A stretch of DNA of 64,000 nt, taken from contig NZ_CP017057.1 of assembly GCF_001719165.1 (NCBI RefSeq), positions 496,001 through 560,000 on the forward strand. The letters are read 5' to 3'. The notes under the pieces were generated by a model. The model ran no database searches. It saw only the letters and a program-made list of their open reading frames with translations, and was not told the DNA's origin. Of the stretch, positions 37,085 to 44,492 are shown in pieces (within the stretch, counting starts at the first letter, position 1; each line of letters begins with the position of its first letter). Origin of the DNA: Erythrobacter litoralis. Lineage in GTDB: Bacteria > Pseudomonadota > Alphaproteobacteria > Sphingomonadales > Sphingomonadaceae. The position numbers and the translations under genes were made by a program.

Positions 37085-38341
37085 ATGAAAACGTGGTTCG
37101 CAATACCGCTGTGGCAGCGCGTGATCGGCGCGCTGATCCTCGGCATCGTGGTCGGTTTCCTTTGGGGGCCGGGCGCTGAGAGCATCAAGATCATCGGCGA
37201 CATCTTCATCGCCTTCATCAAGATGCTGGTCGTGCCGCTGATCTTCTTCAGCCTCGTCGCCGGCGTCGCGAGCATCGGCGATCTCAGAAAACTCGGCAGC
37301 GTCGGCTGGCGCGCGCTCGTGCTGTTCGTGGTGACGGGGCAGATCGCGGTGTGGCTCGGCCTTGCGATCGGGACGCTGCTGGCGCCCGGATCGGGGATCG
37401 ACGGGCGCAGCATGGCGCTTGATCCGGCCGCGCTCGAGAAGGCCAATGACCGGCGCGAAAACGCGCAGAGCTTTCAGGACATGATCCTCGAGGTCGTCCC
37501 CTCCAGCCCGGTCCAGGTCATGGCCGATGTCAATGTCCTGCCGCTGATCGTGTTCTCGCTGCTTATCGGGATCGGCATCCTGATGGCGAAGGAAGAGGGC
37601 GAACCGGTCCTGAAGATCTTCGAGAGCGGCAGCGTCGTCATGCAGAAGGTGACGATGATCGTGATGGAGCTGACCCCGTTCGGAGTCTTCGCGCTGATGG
37701 CGTGGGTTGCAGGGACGCTTGGGCTGGAGGCGTTGCAGGCGCTCGGCTTCCTCGTTGCGCTCAACTATCTGGGATGCTTCCTGATCATCGGAATCGTCTA
37801 TGGCGGGATGATCAAGCTGATCGCGCGCCTGCCCGTGATCGACTTCTTTCGCGGTATCGCGGACGCCATCGCGGTCAGCTATTCGACCGCAAGTTCCAAT
37901 GCGACGCTGCCCGTCACCCTGCGCTGTGCCGAGCGGAACCTTGGGGTTTCCAATTCGGTCGCGAGCTTCATCATCGCGCTGGGCGCGACGATCAACATGA
38001 ACGGGACCGCGATGTATCTCGGTCTTGCGACCTTGTTCGGGGCGCAGGCCTTCGGCGTCGACCTGTCATGGGCGGATTACTTCACGATCTCGATCCTCGG
38101 CACGCTGGGCGCGATCGGCGCGGCGGGGATTCCGGGGGCGGGTCTCATCATGATGGTTCTGGTGTTCGGTGCAGTGGGCGTCCCACTCGAGACGATTGCG
38201 CTGGTCGCCGGCGTCGACAGGATCATGGACATGATGCGGACCACCACCAATGTCTCGGGCGATGCCGCGGTGGCGACCACGGTGGCGAGCCTGACCGGCG
38301 AACTCGACCGGGCCGAGATGATCAGCGCGGACGATGTCTGA
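37085..38341 (+). CDS. Dicarboxylate/amino acid:cation symporter (DAACS family)
   Basis: This 418-residue protein has eight-helix GltPh-like topology. Visible motifs are the serine-rich hairpin STASSNATLPVTL (HP1), NMNGTAMY in helix 7 and AAGIPGAGLIMMVLV (HP2). These proteins take up glutamate, aspartate or C4-dicarboxylates with Na+ or H+. It follows dapE by 7 bases and overlaps the next lipoprotein by 8, so the three genes are probably co-transcribed. Confidence 0.93.
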   Translation: MKTWFAIPLWQRVIGALILGIVVGFLWGPGAESIKIIGDIFIAFIKMLVVPLIFFSLVAGVASIGDLRKLGSVGWRALVLFVVTGQIAVWLGLAIGTLLAPGSGIDGRSMALDPAALEKANDRRENAQSFQDMILEVVPSSPVQVMADVNVLPLIVFSLLIGIGILMAKEEGEPVLKIFESGSVVMQKVTMIVMELTPFGVFALMAWVAGTLGLEALQALGFLVALNYLGCFLIIGIVYGGMIKLIARLPVIDFFRGIADAIAVSYSTASSNATLPVTLRCAERNLGVSNSVASFIIALGATINMNGTAMYLGLATLFGAQAFGVDLSWADYFTISILGTLGAIGAAGIPGAGLIMMVLVFGAVGVPLETIALVAGVDRIMDMMRTTTNVSGDAAVATTVASLTGELDRAEMISADDV

Positions 38342-38852
38342 GCGGCGCGCCGCTCTGACAGCAGGTGCGCTCATGCTGGCGCTCGCGGGGTGCGCCGATG
38401 CCGCGAGCGAACCGGCGGCCTTCGACGAAGAGCGACTATCCGAAGCGGCGATCGAGGCGATCAGGGCCTATCACGCGCAATGGGAAGCGCTCGATTTCGA
38501 CGCCATCGCCGCGCACCATTCGCCCGATTTCGAATATGTCTTCTTCGACCAGGTGCTCGAGGCGGATGCCTTCCCGGCCATTCTTTCCGAGCAGTGGATG
38601 CAGGGCGTGGCGCGCTATTCGATCGACGAAAGCGAATTCCGCCCCCTCGTGCTCTCCCCTTCCGAGGTCCATGTCACGGTCGCGGTCGAGGATGACACCG
38701 TCTACGAGGACGGCAGCACCGCGCAAACCGAAGGCGTCATGTCCTATCTCCTGACGCTCGACAAAGAATGGAAGGTGCGGCGCATCCATCATTCCGGCCC
38801 TCCGCCCGGCGACCTTTACGAGGGCACGTCTCCCGCCGCCGCACGGCCCTGA
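38334..38852 (+). CDS. Lipoprotein with NTF2-like (SnoaL/DUF4440-type) domain
   Basis: This 172-residue protein has a signal peptide with lipobox LALAGC. The mature part has an opening helix with AIRAYHAQWEALDFDAIAAHHSPDFEY, typical of NTF2-like folds. A run of strands follows, ending in LLTLDKEWKVRRIHHSG. Such domains form a ligand pocket; no catalytic assignment is possible. It overlaps the symporter gene by 8 bases. Confidence 0.72.
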   Translation: MSERRAALTAGALMLALAGCADAASEPAAFDEERLSEAAIEAIRAYHAQWEALDFDAIAAHHSPDFEYVFFDQVLEADAFPAILSEQWMQGVARYSIDESEFRPLVLSPSEVHVTVAVEDDTVYEDGSTAQTEGVMSYLLTLDKEWKVRRIHHSGPPPGDLYEGTSPAAARP

Positions 38853-39347
38853 TCAGCGCGGGCGGCGTAGCGTCTCGCCTTCATTGAGCACGATCTTCTC
38901 GCCCGCCTCGTCCGGGCCCACCACTTCGAGCGGCTCGAAACTGCCGAGATGACATTGCGCATTCGGGTTGCCGCCGAACTGGTCGTCGAGCGTGATGGCC
39001 ATGCCCGAACAGATCTGCTGCCTCCCGAAGCCCGCGCCTCGAGTGAAGCCGTCGATCAGCACGCCCTCGCAGCGCGATTGGAGGCGATTGAGATAGAACC
39101 GTCCATCATTCATGAAGATGATGCTCTGATCGTCATTGACGACGAAGAAGGTGTTGGCGGTCTGGAGGCAGCGGCGCGGCCCGGCCGTGTTGCGCACGAA
39201 CATGCTCGCCTCGGCGGGCCAGATGCGGGCATTGGCGACCTTGCCTTCGAGCGACCCGGGGCCGGGCGAGGCGCCCGCGCAGCCTATCAGGAGAAGGCCG
39301 AAGGCGAGCGCCCCGCCTTTTGCCGAAGCCTTGCGGAAAGTCGCCAT
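38853..39347 (-). CDS. DUF6491-like lipoprotein, paralogue of next gene
   Basis: This 164-residue protein has a signal peptide with lipobox LLLIGC. The mature domain has a cysteine soon after its start (RRCLQTANTF), an IIFMNDGRFYLNRLQSRCEG block, QQICSGMAITL and NAQCHLGSFEPLE. The next gene upstream has the same order of cysteines and the same GRxYxNxLxxxC and CxLGxFxPxE patterns. GAGAAGGGAG precedes the ATG at 39347. Role unknown. Confidence 0.7.
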   Translation of the reverse strand: MATFRKASAKGGALAFGLLLIGCAGASPGPGSLEGKVANARIWPAEASMFVRNTAGPRRCLQTANTFFVVNDDQSIIFMNDGRFYLNRLQSRCEGVLIDGFTRGAGFGRQQICSGMAITLDDQFGGNPNAQCHLGSFEPLEVVGPDEAGEKIVLNEGETLRRPR

Positions 39348-39431
39348 ACTCCCTTCTCCTGCCTGATTCTGCCGGAGGAATTTCGCCAGAAACGCGTGAA
39401 TGGCGGCTGAATTCCGGGGTAGGCGCACGGC

Positions 39432-39851
39432 CTATTCGCCCTCGTCCTCGTCGACATATTCGACCGGCACGAACCGGCCCAGCCCGCAGCCCGCGCCGCG
39501 CTGCACGCCGCCGCCGATCTGCTGGAGCGTGTAGATGATCTCCGCGCTGCACAGCTGGCTGATCTCGGTGTCGTAGGTGAAGGCTTCCCACAGGCCGAGC
39601 TGCGGGCAGGAATTGGGCAGCACGTTGCGGTAGACGCGGCCGCCGCGCATCTCGAAATCGATCACGTCGTCGCTCCTCACCGGGGTCTGTCGGATCTGGG
39701 CGAGCGGGATGCAGTTTCGCGCCTCTCCCACCACGCGCACGGGCGGATCGTAGGCAGTGGGCTCGCTCGAGCGTTCGCCCTCCTCCACTGGAGCGCAGGC
39801 CGCGGCAAGCGCAGTGAGCGAAAGGATGGTGAAGGTCAGGGGTCTTGGCAT
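39432..39851 (-). CDS. DUF6491-like lipoprotein
   Basis: This 139-residue protein has a signal peptide with lipobox LAAAC. The mature part reads NCIPLAQIRQT, then GGRVYRNVLPNSCPQLG, a TEISQLCSAEIIYTLQ strand and GAGCGLGRFVPVEYV. The cysteine pattern matches the DUF6491 type and the adjacent paralogue. AAGGAGAGGACA precedes the ATG at 39851. The two lipoproteins and nth lie on the same strand in close order. Confidence 0.7.
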   Translation of the reverse strand: MPRPLTFTILSLTALAAACAPVEEGERSSEPTAYDPPVRVVGEARNCIPLAQIRQTPVRSDDVIDFEMRGGRVYRNVLPNSCPQLGLWEAFTYDTEISQLCSAEIIYTLQQIGGGVQRGAGCGLGRFVPVEYVDEDEGE

Positions 39852-39889
39852 TGTCCTCTCCTTGTCGGCGCTGCCTCGATCGCCCCTGA

Positions 39890-40561
39890 TCAGGCGCGCA
39901 CGGTCTTGTTCTTCCCCTGTTTCGGGTCTTCTAGCACCTTCTTGCGATAGCTGCACAGGTCCGCGACCGGGCACCGCCAGCATTCCGGCGTGCGCGCCTT
40001 GCAGACATAGCGCCCGTGCAGGATCAGCCAATGATGGGCGTGGAGGCGAAAGGGTTGCGGCACCCGCTTCTCCAGCTTCGCCTCGACCTGCTCGGGTGTC
40101 TTGCCCTTGGCCAGCCCGGTGCGATTGCCGACGCGCAGGATATGGGTGTCGACCGCGAAGGTTTCCTGCCGGAACCAGCAATTGAGCACGACATTGGCGG
40201 TCTTGCGCCCGACCCCGGGAAGCCTGACGAGATCCTCGCGCGTGTCGGGCACCTCGCCGCCATATTCGTCGACCAGCAATTGCGAGAGCGCGATGACGTT
40301 CTTCGCCTTGGAATTGAACAGGCCGATCGTCCTGATGTGCTGCGTCAGCCCATCGAGCCCGAGATCAAGCATCCGCTGAGGGGTCTTCACCCGCTCGAAC
40401 AAAGCGCGCGTCGCCTTGTTGACGCCGACATCGGTCGCCTGCGCGCTCAAGGCGACCGCGACGACGAGCTGGTAGGCATTGCCGTATTCGAGCTCGGTCT
40501 CGGGCTCTGGATTGTCCTCCGCGAGGCGGCGGAAGAACTCGAAGATCTGGTCTTTGGTCAT
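39890..40561 (-). CDS. nth: Endonuclease III
   Basis: This 223-residue bifunctional DNA glycosylase/AP lyase removes oxidised pyrimidines. The helix-hairpin-helix LPGVGRKTANVVL holds the catalytic Lys, and VDTHILRV the catalytic Asp. The 4Fe-4S loop reads CKARTPECWRCPVADLC (C-x6-C-x2-C-x5-C). All key residues are present. It overlaps the upstream K-channel gene by 4 bases. Confidence 0.96.
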   Translation of the reverse strand: MTKDQIFEFFRRLAEDNPEPETELEYGNAYQLVVAVALSAQATDVGVNKATRALFERVKTPQRMLDLGLDGLTQHIRTIGLFNSKAKNVIALSQLLVDEYGGEVPDTREDLVRLPGVGRKTANVVLNCWFRQETFAVDTHILRVGNRTGLAKGKTPEQVEAKLEKRVPQPFRLHAHHWLILHGRYVCKARTPECWRCPVADLCSYRKKVLEDPKQGKNKTVRA

Positions 40562-41382
40562 GGCATCGGATTTTCCTCGTCCGCGGGGTCGATCTTGTCG
40601 CGATAGGCCTGCATCGCGTCCGAGAAGGCCGCAGCGATGATGCCCGTGGGCATGGCGACGAGCCCGATCCCGCCGATCGCGACGAAGGCTGCCAGCACCT
40701 TGCCGAGCGGGGTCAGGGGCGAGACATCGCCATAGCCGACCGTGGTCAGCGTGATGACGGACCACCACATCGCACGCGGGATCGAGCCGAAGGCCTCGGG
40801 CTGCACCTTGCCCTCCGCCCAATAGAGCGCGGTCGCACCGCCCAGCAAGAGCACCATGGCGAGCGCGCCCGTCACGTACAGGTCATAGCGCCGCTCGATC
40901 ACCGCCGACCCGAGCGCCTTCAGCGCCATGGAAAACCGCCCGAACTTGAGCAGCGCTGCAAGCCGGAACAGCCGCAGCAGGCGCAGGATCGGAGCGCCTG
41001 TCAGCACGAACGGGACGAGCGTGACGATCACCACGAACAGGTCGATCAGCGCGAAGAAGGAGCGCATCCATGCGAACCGTTTCGTCCAGTCTCCTTCCGG
41101 CCCGGCGCGTTCGGCGACAGCCCATAGCCGCGTGCAGTATTCAGCCAGGAAAAAGAGGCCGAAGCCGAATTCGGCCCACAGGATCGCGCTGCGGTTCTCC
41201 GTCGCGAAGGCCCGTTCGGTGCCGATGATCGCTACCACGACCGACGCGAGGATCGCGACGAGGACCACCCGATCGGTGAGAGTGAGGCGGCCGTCGCGCC
41301 GGGAAGAGGCGAAGAGCTGATGATAGGTCTTCGCGCGCAGGGTCATCGCCGGGCTTTGTTGCGGGGTGCCGGATACCGTCAC
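40558..41382 (-). CDS. Voltage-gated-type potassium channel (6-TM ion transporter)
   Basis: This 274-residue protein has six membrane helices with an S4-like segment RLLRLFRLAALLKFGR, a pore helix MWWSVITLT and the K+ selectivity filter TVGYGD. S6 ends near GIIAAAFSDAMQAYRDK. It likely conducts K+ across the inner membrane. I place the start at GTG 41382, which overlaps the dapB stop (GTGA); ATG 41346 is an alternative but has no ribosome site. It lies between dapB and nth in one operon. Confidence 0.88.
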   Translation of the reverse strand: MTVSGTPQQSPAMTLRAKTYHQLFASSRRDGRLTLTDRVVLVAILASVVVAIIGTERAFATENRSAILWAEFGFGLFFLAEYCTRLWAVAERAGPEGDWTKRFAWMRSFFALIDLFVVIVTLVPFVLTGAPILRLLRLFRLAALLKFGRFSMALKALGSAVIERRYDLYVTGALAMVLLLGGATALYWAEGKVQPEAFGSIPRAMWWSVITLTTVGYGDVSPLTPLGKVLAAFVAIGGIGLVAMPTGIIAAAFSDAMQAYRDKIDPADEENPMP

Positions 41383-42134
41383 AGGCCGAGCACGTCCTCC
41401 ATCCGGTAGCGCCCTGGCTCCTGTTCGAGCAGCCACAGCGCCCCCTTGACCGCACCGCGTGCGAAGATGGCTCGGTCTTCCGCGTTATGGGAAAGGGTGA
41501 TGCGTTCCTGAGGTCCGGCAAAGATCACGCTGTGTTCGCCCGCGACCGTTCCGCCGCGCAGGGTGGCGAAACCGATGCTCCCCTCGCGCCGTTCGCCGGT
41601 GAAGCCGTGGCGACCGCTTTCCATGTTGTCGGCCAGCTCTATTCCGCGCGCCTCGGCCGCCGCTTCGCCGAGCAGCTTGGCCGTGCCCGAAGGCGCATCG
41701 ACCTTCATCCGGTGATGCATTTCGAGCACCTCGATATCCCATTCCGGCCCCAGCCGCGCCGCCGCCTCGCGCACGAGATGGGCGAGCAGCGTGACGCCGA
41801 GCGAGGTGTTGCCGGTCTGAAGCACGGGAATCGCCTTCCCCGCCTCGGCGATCATCGCGAAGTGCTCTTGCTCCAGCCCCGTCGTGCCGATCAGGATGGG
41901 AATGCCCGCTGCCTTCGCCGCCTTGAGATTCGCGGCAAGGCCGTCCGGCGCGGAAAAGTCCACTGCCACCTCGCACTGTCCCAGCAGCGGCTCCGGGTCA
42001 CCTCCGAGATCGACGCCCACGCAGAATTCGTGCCCCGCCTCCTCGATCGCCGTCGCGATCGCGTGACCCATGCGGCCCTTGTGCCCGATCACGGCGAAGC
42101 GCCGTGTTCCGCCAGTGCCTGCCCCCTCGCTCAT
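41379..42134 (-). CDS. dapB: 4-hydroxy-tetrahydrodipicolinate reductase
   Basis: This 251-residue NAD(P)H enzyme makes tetrahydrodipicolinate in lysine and DAP synthesis. It has GHKGRMG near the N-terminus for the cofactor, VDFSAPDG, and EMHHRMKVDAPSGTA holding the catalytic His and Lys. The ATG at 42134 follows GGAGCGAAAGC; a longer in-frame start overlaps the divergent cobB. It heads the dapB / K-channel / nth operon. Confidence 0.96.
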   Translation of the reverse strand: MSEGAGTGGTRRFAVIGHKGRMGHAIATAIEEAGHEFCVGVDLGGDPEPLLGQCEVAVDFSAPDGLAANLKAAKAAGIPILIGTTGLEQEHFAMIAEAGKAIPVLQTGNTSLGVTLLAHLVREAAARLGPEWDIEVLEMHHRMKVDAPSGTAKLLGEAAAEARGIELADNMESGRHGFTGERREGSIGFATLRGGTVAGEHSVIFAGPQERITLSHNAEDRAIFARGAVKGALWLLEQEPGRYRMEDVLGL

Positions 42135-42168
42135 TGCTTTCGCTCCGCCTGATGTGGTCAAAGGCTTC

Positions 42169-42870
42169 ATGGCAAAGTTCGAGCGCATCGTCATCCTTAC
42201 AGGTGCAGGCATTTCCGCCGAGAGCGGGATCGACACGTTCCGCGATGCGGGCGGGCTGTGGGAAAAGCACCGGATCGAGGATGTGGCGACGCCCGAAGGC
42301 TTCGCGCGCGATCCCGATCTCGTGCTCGGCTTCTACGATCAGCGCCGCGAGGCGCTCAAAGGGGTCGAACCCAATGCAGCGCACAAGGCGCTGGCCCGGC
42401 TGGAGGCCGAATTTCCCGGCGACCTTTTGCTGGTCACGCAGAATGTCGACAATCTCCACGAGCGCGGCGGTTCGCGGGACGTGCTGCACATGCATGGCGA
42501 ACTTTCGAGCGCGCTGTGCACGGCATGCGAGATGCGCTCGCCATGGGATGCGACGCTATCCGATCGCCCGAAATGCCCGGTATGCCAGGCTCCGAGCCTG
42601 CGCCCCGATGTCGTGTGGTTCGGCGAAATGCCGTATCGCATGGGGCGGATCTACGAGGCGCTTTCGGCCTGCGACCTGTTCGTGAGCATCGGCACGAGCG
42701 GCGCGGTCTATCCAGCGGCGGGTTTCGTGCAGGAGGCGTTGATGAACGGCGCGCACACGCTCGAGCTCAATCTCGAGCCTTCGGAAGGTAGCCGGTTTTT
42801 CACCGAATCGCGGCACGGCCCGGCAAGCGTGCTCGTTGCGCAATGGGTCGACGAGGTCCTGGGCGGCTGA
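42169..42870 (+). CDS. cobB: NAD-dependent protein deacylase (sirtuin, class III)
   Basis: This 233-residue Sir2 enzyme has GAGISAESGIDTFRD, TQNVDNLHERGG, catalytic His in MHGE, zinc cysteines C-x2-C (CTAC) and C-x2-C (CPVC), and IGTSGAVYPAAGF. FYDQRR carries the Tyr-x2-Arg pair that class III sirtuins use to bind succinyl- or malonyl-lysine, so desuccinylation is likely along with deacetylation. It ends one base before the convergent DUF202 gene. Confidence 0.93.
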   Translation: MAKFERIVILTGAGISAESGIDTFRDAGGLWEKHRIEDVATPEGFARDPDLVLGFYDQRREALKGVEPNAAHKALARLEAEFPGDLLLVTQNVDNLHERGGSRDVLHMHGELSSALCTACEMRSPWDATLSDRPKCPVCQAPSLRPDVVWFGEMPYRMGRIYEALSACDLFVSIGTSGAVYPAAGFVQEALMNGAHTLELNLEPSEGSRFFTESRHGPASVLVAQWVDEVLGG

Positions 42871-43254
42871 TCAACTGCGCAGATCGATCGCCCAGATGCC
42901 GACGGCGAGGCAGGCGCTTGCAAAGGCCATCGCGGCAGCGATCAGTTTCATGTTCGAAGTCCGGATCGGCGCCGCATCGTGCGAATCCATCCGGCTCTGA
43001 ACGGCGCTCGCATTGCGCTGCGCGCTCCAGAATACGAACACGCCGATCGCAATGAAAATCGTCGCGATGCCCTTTGCCACCCAGACGGGATCGAGCTTGC
43101 CGAACAGGGCGTTGAAACCGAGCCCGATCCCGACCGCGGCCAGCCCCGTGCGCATCCACCCGGCGAAGGTCCGCTCGTTCGCCATCAGCGTGCGATCCTC
43201 GGCCCAGTCGGTCCGGTCCTCGGCGAGCTCGTTCCTGTCCTGTGCGTCGTTCAT
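42871..43254 (-). CDS. DUF202 family membrane protein
   Basis: This 127-residue protein has a polar N-terminus rich in Asp/Glu/Arg. The family signature LMANERTFAGWMRTGLAAVGIGLGF then gives the first membrane helix, followed by two more helices (about residues 52-72 and 100-122). DUF202 proteins are small inner-membrane proteins of unknown function. The ATG at 43254 gives the usual length; a longer frame upstream overlaps a terminator. Confidence 0.85.
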   Translation of the reverse strand: MNDAQDRNELAEDRTDWAEDRTLMANERTFAGWMRTGLAAVGIGLGFNALFGKLDPVWVAKGIATIFIAIGVFVFWSAQRNASAVQSRMDSHDAAPIRTSNMKLIAAAMAFASACLAVGIWAIDLRS

Positions 43255-43282
43255 TGCGCATTCGTTATAGCACACGCGCATG

Positions 43283-43308
43283 AAAAAGGCCGGCGCATGG
43301 GCCGGCCT
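43283..43308 (-). terminator. Intrinsic terminator after the 50-residue gene
   Basis: On the minus strand AGGCCGGC, a 6-base loop and GCCGGCCT form a perfect 8-bp stem, followed by TTTTTC. The plus-strand arms are 43301-43308 and 43287-43294. It lies 26 bases past the stop of the 50-residue gene. Confidence 0.85.
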
Positions 43309-43333
43309 CTCTCGCTGCGGGAATTCGATCGGA

Positions 43334-43486
43334 TCACGGACGCGCCTGCGTCGGCTCCCCACCACCCTTGAATTTCTCTTCGGGCTTCGGGCGATGGTCG
43401 TCCGGTGTTTTCCTCTTCATCTTCTGCCATTGCGAAAATCCGAAGACTGCGCCGGCACTGAGGATCAAGATATTGAGAAGTGTCAT
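43334..43486 (-). CDS. Small single-helix membrane protein (50 residues)
   Basis: The protein reads MTLLNILILSAGAVFGFSQW as one hydrophobic helix and then a charged tail rich in Lys/Pro/Glu (KMKRKTPDDHRPKPEEK). AAAGGATG lies 8 bases before the ATG at 43486. A strong terminator follows. I do not recognise a family. Ribosome site, membrane plan and own terminator support a real gene. Confidence 0.6.
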   Translation of the reverse strand: MTLLNILILSAGAVFGFSQWQKMKRKTPDDHRPKPEEKFKGGGEPTQARP

Positions 43487-43578
43487 GAATTCATCCTTTC
43501 GTTCACCTAGACCAACGAAAGGATTACTTGCCGGTTCCACGCGCCCCGTTGCCTGCGACAGGGCGAGCGTGAGCCGCG

Positions 43579-44349
43579 TCAGGTCGAGGCGCAGCCCTTG
43601 CAGGCCGGGTCCTTGGCAATATTGAGCGTCCGCATTCCCGGCGCCATGCCGTCGAGCAGGTGGAGCCTGCCCCATTGCGGCCTGCCGAACGCGCTGACCC
43701 CTTCGAGCAGGACGCGGACCGCCTGCATCGCGGCAAAGCTCCCGGTCCAGCCCGCCATCGCGCCGAGCATCCCGTCCTCCGCACAGGTGTCGCAATCCTC
43801 TGCATCGAAGGCGTCGCCGACGAAGCAGCGATAGCAAGGCTGGTCGGCTAGGTGTCCGGCAAATGCTCCGACCTGCCCCTGAAATTGCCCCACCGCCGCG
43901 CTCAGGAGCGGCACGCTCGCGGCGACGCAGGCATCGGAAACGGCGAGGCGGGTGGCGAAATTGTCGGTCCCGTCAAGCACGAGGTCGGCGCCTGCAACGA
44001 TGCCTCCGGCATTGTCCTTCGTCACCCGCGCATCCGATATCTCCACGCTTAGCGTATCGTCGAAATTGGCGAGCCAGCGGCGCGCGCTCGTCGCCTTGCC
44101 GTGGCCGGTATCGCGCTGGGTGAAGATCGTCTGGCGCTGGAGGTTCGAGACGTCGACCGTATCGTCGTCGACCAGCGTGAAGCGCCCGATCCCGCTCGCG
44201 GCGAGATATTGCAATGCCGGTGAGCCGATCCCGCCAAGGCCCATGACGACGACATGCCTGCGGGAAAGTGCGACCTGGCCCGCGCCACCGATCTCGGGCA
44301 GGACGATATGGCGCGCAAAGCGGTCGAGGCGGGCCGGTGAAAGGCTCAT
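43579..44349 (-). CDS. ThiF/MoeB family adenylyltransferase
   Basis: This 256-residue E1-like enzyme activates a ubiquitin-like sulphur carrier (ThiS or MoaD) by adenylation. Motifs visible: RFARHIVLPEIGGAGQ start, nucleotide loop VVMGLGGIGSP, DDDTVDVSNLQRQ, and DGTDNFATR. The zinc CxxC pairs are CYRC and CKGC, and CAEDGMLG lies near the active-site loop. Neither thiS/thiG nor moa genes are adjacent, so ThiF versus MoeB cannot be decided. No rhodanese domain is present. Confidence 0.9.
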   Translation of the reverse strand: MSLSPARLDRFARHIVLPEIGGAGQVALSRRHVVVMGLGGIGSPALQYLAASGIGRFTLVDDDTVDVSNLQRQTIFTQRDTGHGKATSARRWLANFDDTLSVEISDARVTKDNAGGIVAGADLVLDGTDNFATRLAVSDACVAASVPLLSAAVGQFQGQVGAFAGHLADQPCYRCFVGDAFDAEDCDTCAEDGMLGAMAGWTGSFAAMQAVRVLLEGVSAFGRPQWGRLHLLDGMAPGMRTLNIAKDPACKGCAST

Positions 44350-44382
44350 GGGAAAGCCTGTTGGCATCTTGGGCATGACCTG

Positions 44383-44421
44383 TCGACAGGGCTGTGCATG
44401 GGCGGGGCACAACCCTGTCGA
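44383..44421. other. Strong 15-bp hairpin between dnaA and thiF/moeB
   Basis: TCGACAGGGCTGTGC (44383-44397) and GCACAACCCTGTCGA (44407-44421) pair over 15 bp with a single C-A mismatch and a 9-base loop. No T-run follows on either strand. It lies 72 bases past the dnaA stop and 34 bases before the thiF/moeB start on the same strand. It could be a protein site, a Rho-linked terminator or an mRNA end stabiliser. Confidence 0.6.
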
Positions 44422-44492
44422 TCAGGCGTGGAGACATCGTGGAGCGCGGTTGTGGACTAAACTGTCCAGAACTTGCGCGAATTGCGTGAGAA

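Noticed and set aside
44430..44470. DnaA-box-like TTAGTCCACAA on the minus strand near 44450
   Set aside because: It needs an inserted base to match the 9-mer and stands alone.
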